From Gammaproteobacteria bacterium (GTDB taxonomy: Bacteria > Pseudomonadota > Gammaproteobacteria > S012-40): 5,772 bases of DNA. The number at the start of each line of letters is the position of its first letter. The first letter of the stretch is position 1. Location of the stretch: assembly GCA_029857925.1 (NCBI GenBank), contig JAOUGF010000166.1, forward strand, positions 1 through 5,772, read 5' to 3'. Under the pieces are notes generated by a model. That model saw only the letters and a program-made list of their open reading frames with translations, was not told where the DNA came from and searched no databases. Below are positions 1-5,772 of the stretch, piece by piece. The position numbers and the translations under genes were made by a program.

Positions 1-239
1 CTTGAGGTGCCGTTTACGCTCAATGCTACAATGTGTTTTAGGTCGACGCGCCCGGCAAGCTGCCCCATCGCCTCGCGTAGGGCGCTCCACCACAAACGTG
101 GTTCTTGAGTCGTGTGGCCGTCCATGGACAACGGCAACGCGAGAGATGCCGTTGCCATTGCGACCACCACCTCGTGGCGGTTGATCGCGATCACGCGGCA
201 ACCACTGGTACCGAGGTCTATGCCGAGGAACAGGTTCAA
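1..239 (-). CDS. FGGY-family carbohydrate kinase, N-terminal part (cut by left edge)
   Basis: About 79 N-terminal codons of a sugar kinase, an enzyme type that phosphorylates a sugar or polyol with ATP in the cytoplasm. Residues 3-13 read LFLGIDLGTSG, the phosphate-1 motif of the actin/hexokinase fold; D8 and GTSG (10-13) are the ATP-contacting positions. Around residues 47-59 comes a segment with QEP and paired tryptophans (LWWSALREAM), followed near residues 70-79 by IVALSVNGTS. Both are usual in the first domain of xylulokinase/ribulokinase-like FGGY proteins. The substrate cannot be told from this fragment, and the family is normally about 430-520 residues. I chose TTG at 239-237: it immediately precedes the conserved strand, no ATG or GTG lies nearby in frame, and it begins one base after the queF stop codon. 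No clear Shine-Dalgarno is seen, which fits translational coupling to queF. Confidence 0.85.
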   Translation of the reverse strand, partial: MNLFLGIDLGTSGCRVIAINRHEVVVAMATASLALPLSMDGHTTQEPRLWWSALREAMGQLAGRVDLKHIVALSVNGTS

Positions 240-240
240 T

Positions 241-630
241 TTACGGGAGTTGTACGAGGGTGGGTGCGGCCCAATTGGGCTGACGGTATTCCGCGACCAC
301 GGTCGTATAGATGCCACCACGCACGTTGAACTCCGCCGTCAGGCGCATAAAGCGCGGTTGGGTAGCGGCCACCAGATCGTCCAAGATGCGGTTGGTGATG
401 GCCTCGTGAAAGGCGCCCTCATCGCGGAATGCCCAGACATAGAGCTTTAAGGACTTAAGCTCTACACAGGTTTGGTCGGGTATATATTCCAAATGCAAGA
501 TCGCGAAGTCAGGTTGACCGGTCTTAGGACACAGGCACGTGAACTCGGGAATACGAATACGAATGGTATAGTCCCTGGTCGGACCGGGGTTAGGAAAGGT
601 CTCTAAATCTTTAGTCGGTTGGGTAGGCAT
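241..630 (-). CDS. queF: NADPH-dependent 7-cyano-7-deazaguanine reductase (preQ0 reductase), type I QueF
   Basis: QueF reduces the nitrile of preQ0 to the aminomethyl group of preQ1, using two NADPH, in the queuosine tRNA-modification pathway; it is cytosolic. The protein has 129 residues and looks complete. It begins with a conserved LETFPNPGP segment. FTCLCPKTGQPDF (30-42) carries the catalytic cysteine C34, which forms the thioimide with preQ0, and the proton-donor aspartate D41. ELKSLKLY (57-64) is the QueF/NADPH motif, and FHE (74-76) supplies H75 and E76 for substrate binding. The spacings C34-D41 and C34-E76 equal those of B. subtilis Cys55-Asp62 and Cys55-Glu97. The size and single T-fold module match the short type I form, not the roughly 280-residue two-module enzyme of E. 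coli. The ATG at 630-628 has no strong ribosome site upstream. The gene is divergent from smc and one base ahead of the kinase start. Confidence 0.96.
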   Translation of the reverse strand: MPTQPTKDLETFPNPGPTRDYTIRIRIPEFTCLCPKTGQPDFAILHLEYIPDQTCVELKSLKLYVWAFRDEGAFHEAITNRILDDLVAATQPRFMRLTAEFNVRGGIYTTVVAEYRQPNWAAPTLVQLP

Positions 631-724
631 TACGCGCTCGCTATGGTAGTTTACGTGTCCAATTTTAACTCAATCGTCACGGGGCCGACAGCCCAATGAG
701 ACGGAAGGATATAGGATCGCCGCT
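631..724. promoter_or_regulatory. Divergent queF/smc intergenic region, presumed to hold both promoters
   Basis: This 94-bp gap separates two divergently oriented genes and so should contain or border both promoters. For queF (minus strand), TAAAAT at 667-662 matches the -10 consensus in five of six bases and would give a leader of roughly 25 nt, but no good -35 lies 16-18 bp upstream. For smc (plus strand), TTGGGT (619-624, inside the queF start) and TATGGT (642-647) are separated by 17 bp, but match the consensus only weakly. No operator palindrome or riboswitch fold is evident. The presence of promoters here is inferred from gene layout; the individual boxes are tentative. Confidence 0.4.
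713..716 (+). promoter_or_regulatory. Ribosome binding site of smc
   Basis: AGGA lies 8 nt before the ATG at 725, which is a usual Shine-Dalgarno distance. It supports this start, as does the protein beginning MRLSKIKLAGFKSF, the canonical SMC N-terminus. A second purine run (AAGGA, 705-709) is 15 nt from the ATG and probably too far to be the main site. Confidence 0.7.
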
Positions 725-3700
725 ATGCGTTTAAGCAAGATCAAGCTTGCAGGGTTCAAATCTTTTGTAGACCCGACGACGGTATTTTTCAAAAGTAACC
801 TGGTCGGGGTCGTCGGCCCGAATGGTAGCGGCAAATCCAATGTCATAGACGCGGTACGTTGGGTGATGGGGGAGTCCTCCGCCAAACACCTGCGCGGTGA
901 ATCGATGGCGGACGTGATCTTTAACGGCTCGTCGGCGCGCAAGCCGGTGGGGCAGGCGTCCATTGAATTGATCTTCGACAACCAGGACAGCGCGTTGGGC
1001 GGCAAATACGGCGCCTACAATGAAATTTCCGTCAAGCGACTGGTCTCGCGCGATGGCCAATCGAACTACTACTTAAACGGCGCACGGTGTCGGAGACGGG
1101 ATATCGTTGAAATTTTTTTGGGCACGGGGCTGGGGCCACGTTCCTACGCGATCATCGAACAGGGTATGATCTCACGCTTGATTGAAGCCAAACCGGAAGA
1201 GTTACGCCAGGTAATAGAAGAGGCCGCGGGTATCTCTAAATATAAAGAACGTCGCCGCGAAACCGAAACGCGGATGAAAAACACTCAAGAAAACCTCAAT
1301 CGCCTAAATGACCTGCGCGAAGAAATGGGGAAACAACTGGATCGTTTGCAGCGTCAGGCCAAGACGGCGGAACGTTATAAAGAATTAATGCAGGAAGAAC
1401 GTAGCTTACGCGGCCAATTGCAGGCATTGCATTGGCGCCAACTGGATGCGCGTGTCGGTGAAATTGACGTTGAAGTGCGCGCGCAGGAAACGGCGTTAGA
1501 GGCGGATATCGCAACCCAACGCGCGCTGGAAACCGGCATCGAGAAACAACGCGAAGGGCAGATAGACGCGACCGACGTTTTTAATGTGGTACAGGGGCGT
1601 TACTACGCGGTCGGTGCGGATATCGCGGCCAAAGAACAAGCGATCCAACATATCAAAGAGCGCAGACGTCAGTTGGAACTCGATATCGCCCAAGCAGATC
1701 GGCAATGGGAAGAGGCGCATGTCCATTTGCATGCGGATACCCAGCGCCTGAGCGAACTGCAGGCGCAAAAAGACGCGACCGAACCACAGGTCGCCCAATT
1801 GCGTGAACGCGAACATATTTCACAAGCGGCGCTCGCGGAAGCGGAAGAAACCATGCAATCCTGGCAACAGGAATGGGATCAGTTTAGCGCCCAGGCAGGT
1901 GAGCCCGCGCGTTTGGCAGATGTCGAACGCACGCGCATCCAACAATTGGAAAAGCAAACGCTGTTGCTGGATCAACGCCAAGCGCGTTTGCAAGAAGAAT
2001 TGGCATCGATACAAACGGCCACATTAACCGCCGAAATCCAATCGTTGGAAGACGCGCTGGTGCAACATACGTCGGTCAGCGACACGCAGCATGCGGAATT
2101 GCGACAATGCCTAAGCGCCATCGGTGAACAGCGGCAACACAACGCGGCCTCCACGTCGGAGTTGGACCGTACGCGCAGTCAGTTGCAAACAAAAAAGGGG
2201 CGGCTGGCCTCGTTGGAGGCGTTGCAACAGGCCGCGTTAGGACGACGTCAACACAATATAAATGAGTGGTTACGCGCGCGCGGACTGCGTGACGCGAAAC
2301 GCCTCGCTGAAACCCTGCAGGTGGATGCGGGTTGGGAACGCGCAATCGAGGCGGTCATGGGGAGTGACCTGGAAGCCGTATGCGCAGACAATGTGCAGGA
2401 CGCCCTCGCGAATATACATGAATTGCAGCAAGGCGTCGTCAATCTCATCGACGGGCAGCGATCAACACCGTTCGCAATCACTACCGGCGCGCGAATACCC
2501 TTGTTATCTAAAATTAGATCGCCCTGGTCACTTGAAGGCCTGCTCGCCGGCGTGTACATCTGCGATAGCATTGATGACGCGGTGCAACAACGCTCACAAC
2601 TGGCGGCGCATGAATCCTTGGTCACGCCGGAAGGTATATGGCTGGGCAAAGACTGGGCGCGTATCAACCGCGGCACCGACGATAAAAGCGGCGTTTTGCA
2701 TCGTGAAAAAGAGATAAAAGAACTTGAAGCAGATCTGATCGTTGCACAAGAACGCGCAAGTCTGATTGAGGCCCAGTTGGAGGAGGGGAAACAGCGTCTA
2801 CATGAATTAGAAGAGCAGCGTGAAACCCTGCAAACCGCAGTAAACGCGGCGGACCGCCGCGCCTCGGAAATGCGTGCGCAGATTACCGCCCGCCACTCAC
2901 GCTTGGATCAAATGCAAGCGCGCAACGGCGCGATACACAAAGAAATAGAAGACATTCAAGCGCACATCCGGGCCGCTGAACAGGATATCTTGATCGCGCG
3001 TCAACGCCTGGACCAGGCGATAGATGCGATGCATACCAATAATTCGCAACGTGAAGAGCTTAGCCGTCGGCGCGACGAGGCGCGTGATCGCTTGGATAAC
3101 GCACGCCGCACGGCGCGCGAAGACAAAGACAGTTTGCATCAGCTCAATATCCAGTTGCAAAACGTGGAAAGCAATCTCAAGGCGACGCAGCTCAATTTTA
3201 ATCGCGTTGAGAATCAGCTGCAAGGATTAGGGCATAGGCGCGAGGAACTACGCGAGATGTTGATTGCGGCGGAAATGCCGTTGGAACAGTTTAAACTGGA
3301 TTTGACGACATTTTTGCAAACACGCGTCGACGTCGAGCACCAATTGGCCGAGGCGCGTCGTCAGGTGGAATCCCTGGATCATGAATTGAGGGGGTTGTTT
3401 GAAAAACGCAACCAGGCTGAACAACACGTTCAACAATCGCGTGAACGCCTGGAACGTCTGCGTATGGGGTTACAGGAACTGAGCGTACGTCGGGAGACCG
3501 TGCAAGAACAATTACATTCGGCCGGTCACCAATTGCACGCGTTATTTGAGACCCTGCCTGAAGACGCGAGCGAAGAGCAGTGGCAAACGCTAGTCGAACA
3601 AGCCGCGCAAAAAATTCAACGCCTGGGGCCGGTCAATCTGGCTGCCATTGATGAGTTCGCGGAACAACAGCAACGTAAGACCTATCTTGATGCGCAATAT

Positions 3701-4237
3701 ACAGACCTCACCGAGGCCTTAACCACATTGGAAAACGCGATACGCAAAATTGATCGCGAAACCAAAGAGAGATTTCAAGAAACCTTCAATAAGGTCAACG
3801 ACGGAATGAAACGTATGTTTCCCCGATTGTTCGGCGGGGGAGAGGCCTATCTGGAAATGACCGGCGATGATTTGTTGGATACGGGTATCAGTATCTTGGC
3901 GCGCCCGCCGGGTAAGCGCATATCAAATATTCATTTGTTGTCCGGCGGCGAAAAGGCGTTGACGGCGGTGGCGATGGTGTTTTCCATCTTCGAACTCAAT
4001 CCCGCGCCGTTTTGTATGCTGGACGAAGTCGATGCCCCGTTGGATGAAGCGAACGTCGGGCGTTTTTGCAGCCTTGTCAAAGAAATGTCCGCGCGCGTGC
4101 AGTTCATATTTATCACCCATAATAAGGCGACGATGGAAATCGCGGAACAGCTCAATGGCGTCACCATGCATGAACCTGGCGTATCACGGTTAGTCACGGT
4201 GGATGTGGAAGAAGCGGTTAAATTGGTGGCTGTCTAA
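725..4237 (+). CDS. smc: Chromosome partition/condensin ATPase SMC
   Basis: SMC dimerises and, with ScpA and ScpB, forms the bacterial condensin that organises and segregates the nucleoid. All parts are present in 1170 residues, the usual bacterial length. The N-terminal head has Walker A GPNGSGKS (31-38, K37), a conserved arginine in KHLRGES (R57) and the Q-loop glutamine in IIEQGMIS (Q146). A charged coiled coil runs from about 170 to 500, a globular hinge from about 505 to 655, and the returning coil from about 660 to 1010. The C-terminal head has the signature LSGGEK (1072-1077), Walker B MLDEVDAPLDEAN (D1100, E1101) and the switch histidine in FITHNK (H1132). No frame break is seen. The hinge lacks the GGSMTGG-type glycine motif of Firmicutes and has WLGKDW (639-644) there instead. 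ligA follows after 11 bp, probably on the same transcript. scpA and scpB are not in this window. Confidence 0.98.
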   Translation: MRLSKIKLAGFKSFVDPTTVFFKSNLVGVVGPNGSGKSNVIDAVRWVMGESSAKHLRGESMADVIFNGSSARKPVGQASIELIFDNQDSALGGKYGAYNEISVKRLVSRDGQSNYYLNGARCRRRDIVEIFLGTGLGPRSYAIIEQGMISRLIEAKPEELRQVIEEAAGISKYKERRRETETRMKNTQENLNRLNDLREEMGKQLDRLQRQAKTAERYKELMQEERSLRGQLQALHWRQLDARVGEIDVEVRAQETALEADIATQRALETGIEKQREGQIDATDVFNVVQGRYYAVGADIAAKEQAIQHIKERRRQLELDIAQADRQWEEAHVHLHADTQRLSELQAQKDATEPQVAQLREREHISQAALAEAEETMQSWQQEWDQFSAQAGEPARLADVERTRIQQLEKQTLLLDQRQARLQEELASIQTATLTAEIQSLEDALVQHTSVSDTQHAELRQCLSAIGEQRQHNAASTSELDRTRSQLQTKKGRLASLEALQQAALGRRQHNINEWLRARGLRDAKRLAETLQVDAGWERAIEAVMGSDLEAVCADNVQDALANIHELQQGVVNLIDGQRSTPFAITTGARIPLLSKIRSPWSLEGLLAGVYICDSIDDAVQQRSQLAAHESLVTPEGIWLGKDWARINRGTDDKSGVLHREKEIKELEADLIVAQERASLIEAQLEEGKQRLHELEEQRETLQTAVNAADRRASEMRAQITARHSRLDQMQARNGAIHKEIEDIQAHIRAAEQDILIARQRLDQAIDAMHTNNSQREELSRRRDEARDRLDNARRTAREDKDSLHQLNIQLQNVESNLKATQLNFNRVENQLQGLGHRREELREMLIAAEMPLEQFKLDLTTFLQTRVDVEHQLAEARRQVESLDHELRGLFEKRNQAEQHVQQSRERLERLRMGLQELSVRRETVQEQLHSAGHQLHALFETLPEDASEEQWQTLVEQAAQKIQRLGPVNLAAIDEFAEQQQRKTYLDAQYTDLTEALTTLENAIRKIDRETKERFQETFNKVNDGMKRMFPRLFGGGEAYLEMTGDDLLDTGISILARPPGKRISNIHLLSGGEKALTAVAMVFSIFELNPAPFCMLDEVDAPLDEANVGRFCSLVKEMSARVQFIFITHNKATMEIAEQLNGVTMHEPGVSRLVTVDVEEAVKLVAV
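2191..2235 (+). other. Candidate -1 frameshift element inside smc (A AAA AAG plus nested stems)
   Basis: The heptamer AAAAAAG at 2191-2197 sits in the reading frame as A AAA AAG (codons ACA AAA AAG), the same slippery sequence and phase as in E. coli dnaX. Downstream, GCCTC (2207-2211) and GAGGC (2216-2220) form a perfect 5-bp stem around a GTTG loop. GCGGC (2200-2204) and GCCGC (2231-2235) can form an enclosing 5-bp stem. No Shine-Dalgarno-like stimulator is seen upstream. A -1 shift would add 22 codons after K491 and stop at TGA 2263-2265, giving about 513 residues: the N-terminal head and first coil without the hinge. The sequence elements are observed; any function is inference, and chance is the default explanation. 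Confidence 0.2.
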
Positions 4238-4248
4238 CGGTTTTCGCG

Positions 4249-5772
4249 ATGCCTAACGTACCTACACCGATAACCGCACAGGTCACTGAGCTGCGTACGC
4301 AGATCAATTATCATAATTATCGTTACTATGTCCTCGACGATCCGGAAATTCCGGATGCCGCTTACGATCGTTTGATGCGCGAATTGGAGGCATTGGAAGC
4401 GCAATTCCCCGAGTTAATCACCCCCGATTCACCTACCCAACGCGTCGGTGCGACGCCGTTGCCGGAATTTGCAGAAGTCACGCATTTGGTGCCGATGCTC
4501 TCGCTTTCCAATGCCTACTCAGATGCAGAGGTGGTCGCATTTGACGCGCGGGTGAGAGAAAAACTAGGGATAGAAATCGTTGAGTATGTTGCGGAACCAA
4601 AACTCGACGGTCTCGCGATGAGTTTGCTTTATGAACATGGCCGATTGGTAAGGGGGGCGACGCGCGGCGACGGTGAACATGGCGAGGATGTAACGCAAAA
4701 TGTGCGTACGTTGCATAGTATACCGTTGACCTTAATGGGAGGCGACTTCCCTCGAATCTTGGAGGTGCGCGGCGAAGTGTACATGCCTAAAAAAGGATTT
4801 GAGGCGTTGAACCAGCGTCAACGTGAATCAGGGGAAAAAGAATTCGCCAATCCACGCAATGCGGCGGCCGGAAGTCTGCGCCAATTGGATGCGCGTATCA
4901 CGGCGACCCGCCCTTTGGCGTTTTATGCGTATGGTATAGGCCAAATGGAAGGCGGCCCCCAATTTACACGGCATAAGGACATGTTAGACCAGTTGCGCAC
5001 TTGGGGTTGTCGCGTCAGCAACGAGGTGCATGTTGTTTCCGGTGCGGAGGGTTGCATCCAGTACTATAACCAACTTGGAAAACGTCGCGCCGGTTTGGCG
5101 TTCGATATCGATGGCGTCGTGTACAAGGTAAACAGTTTGGATTTTCAACGCCAAATGGGCTTTGTCGCGAAGGCGCCGCGTTGGGCCGTCGCGCATAAAT
5201 TCCCGCCGCAAGAAGAAATGACGGTCGTGAGATCTATCGAGATACAAGTGGGTCGCACAGGCGCGCTCACACCGGTGGCACGTCTGGAGCCCGTCTCAGT
5301 AGGCGGTGTTACGGTGACGAATGCGACATTGCACAACGAAGATGAAGTCGCACGCAAGGATGTGCGCGAGGGCGACACCGTTATCGTGCGGCGCGCGGGA
5401 GATGTGATACCCGAGGTGGTGGGTGTGGTGCTCGCAAAACGCCCCGCAGATGCGAAGAAATTTATCATGCCTACCCAGTGTCCGGTGTGTAAATCGGATG
5501 TCGTTAAACCGGAAGGCGAGGCGATTACGCGTTGTACGGGGGGCTTATCGTGTGCCGCGCAACGCAAAGAGGCGATCAAACATTTTGCCAGTCGGCGCGC
5601 GATGGACATCGAAGGCCTCGGTGACAAGTTGGTCGATCAACTCGTGGAAAAGGGCCTGATTAACGATGTCGCGGATCTTTATACACTTTCAGCATCCCAA
5701 CTCGCGGGACTTGAACGTATGGGGGAAAAATCTGCACAAAACCTTATCGACGCACTAGCGCGCAGTAAAGAT
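4249..5772 (+). CDS. ligA: NAD-dependent DNA ligase LigA, N-terminal 508 codons (cut by right edge)
   Basis: LigA seals nicks in DNA during Okazaki-fragment joining and repair, using NAD+ to adenylate itself. Domain Ia (about 1-70) has YYVLDDPEIPDAAYD (26-40), which binds the NMN half of NAD+. The nucleotidyltransferase domain (about 71-320) carries the AMP-accepting lysine in KLDG (118-121, K118), EVRGEVY (172-178), FDIDGVVYK (285-293) and K317 in AHKFPP. The OB fold begins at about 320. The Cys4 zinc finger uses C411, C414, C429 and C435. The helix-hairpin-helix domain begins at about 440 and is still open at the window end, so roughly 160 residues, including the BRCT domain, are missing. 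Catalytic and zinc positions equal the E. coli numbers plus three. The ATG at 4249 is the first possible start after an in-frame TAA at 4219-4221. There is no clear Shine-Dalgarno; coupling to smc, whose stop is 11 bp upstream, is likely. Confidence 0.98.
   Translation, partial: MPNVPTPITAQVTELRTQINYHNYRYYVLDDPEIPDAAYDRLMRELEALEAQFPELITPDSPTQRVGATPLPEFAEVTHLVPMLSLSNAYSDAEVVAFDARVREKLGIEIVEYVAEPKLDGLAMSLLYEHGRLVRGATRGDGEHGEDVTQNVRTLHSIPLTLMGGDFPRILEVRGEVYMPKKGFEALNQRQRESGEKEFANPRNAAAGSLRQLDARITATRPLAFYAYGIGQMEGGPQFTRHKDMLDQLRTWGCRVSNEVHVVSGAEGCIQYYNQLGKRRAGLAFDIDGVVYKVNSLDFQRQMGFVAKAPRWAVAHKFPPQEEMTVVRSIEIQVGRTGALTPVARLEPVSVGGVTVTNATLHNEDEVARKDVREGDTVIVRRAGDVIPEVVGVVLAKRPADAKKFIMPTQCPVCKSDVVKPEGEAITRCTGGLSCAAQRKEAIKHFASRRAMDIEGLGDKLVDQLVEKGLINDVADLYTLSASQLAGLERMGEKSAQNLIDALARSKD

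Noticed and set aside
112..450. Open frame of 112 codons on the plus strand across the kinase/queF junction.
   Set aside because: Both minus-strand frames here encode recognisable conserved families. The plus-strand translation shows no motif and no ribosome site.
682..694. Small hairpin GGGC-CGACA-GCCC between queF and smc, considered as a terminator or operator.
   Set aside because: The stem is only 4 bp, there is no following T run, and a divergent gap needs no terminator.
631..724. Possible preQ1 riboswitch ahead of queF.
   Set aside because: The leader inferred from the best -10 box is only about 25 nt, and I cannot see the C-rich loop and A-rich tail of the preQ1-I fold.
1113..1120. 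Run of seven T giving an in-phase T TTT TTG heptamer in smc codons 130-132.
   Set aside because: A -1 shift would end after about 22 codons and leave only a fragment of the N-terminal head. I looked for no further support beyond the T run, and the codons encode the conserved EIFLG segment of SMC, so the run is explained by the protein sequence.
2248..2676. Open frame of 142 codons on the minus strand, opposite the smc hinge.
   Set aside because: It is low-complexity and rich in Ser, Arg and Cys, has no recognisable domain, and lies wholly opposite a strongly conserved coding region. It is a shadow frame.
4788..4798. A6GG run in ligA, considered as a second slippery site.
   Set aside because: The codons are CCT AAA AAA GGA, so the A AAA AAG phase is not met; the run encodes the lysines after the EVRGEVY motif.
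5145..5627. Open frame of 160 codons on the minus strand within ligA.
   Set aside because: It lies opposite the conserved LigA nucleotidyltransferase, OB-fold and zinc-finger regions, and its Ser/Thr/Arg-rich translation resembles no family. It is a shadow frame.

Overview
The window is an ordinary chromosomal housekeeping region from a proteobacterium, most likely a gammaproteobacterium outside the enteric group. Three things point there. The adjacent smc and ligA proteins resemble gammaproteobacterial sequences that I know. LigA follows the E. coli protein with a constant offset of +3 residues at the catalytic lysine, the later nucleotidyltransferase motifs and the zinc cysteines. The SMC hinge ends in a WLGKDW-type segment that I associate with beta/gammaproteobacterial SMCs. 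The presence of SMC implies an SMC-ScpAB condensin rather than MukBEF. Base composition is balanced to moderately GC-rich, with many CGCG-type words, and looks even across all genes, so nothing suggests recent transfer.

Layout. Positions 1-239 (minus) hold the N-terminal part of an FGGY-family carbohydrate kinase that runs off the left edge. Positions 241-630 (minus) hold a complete short (type I, unimodular) queF for queuosine biosynthesis. The kinase start lies one base after the queF stop, so the two look translationally coupled. Positions 631-724 are a 94-bp divergent intergenic region. Positions 725-4237 (plus) hold a complete smc of 1170 codons. After an 11-bp gap, ligA (NAD-dependent DNA ligase) starts at 4249 and is cut by the right edge after 508 codons.

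The rightward pair serves chromosome organisation and replication/repair. The leftward pair couples a tRNA-modification enzyme with a sugar kinase, and no functional link between them is evident from sequence.

I see no mobile element, CRISPR array, RNA gene or defence system. The points most worth a second look are an in-frame A AAA AAG heptamer followed by nested GC-rich stems inside smc, the direct smc-ligA junction with no zipA between them, and the TTG-started kinase coupled to queF. I found no convincing evidence of an undescribed multi-gene system.
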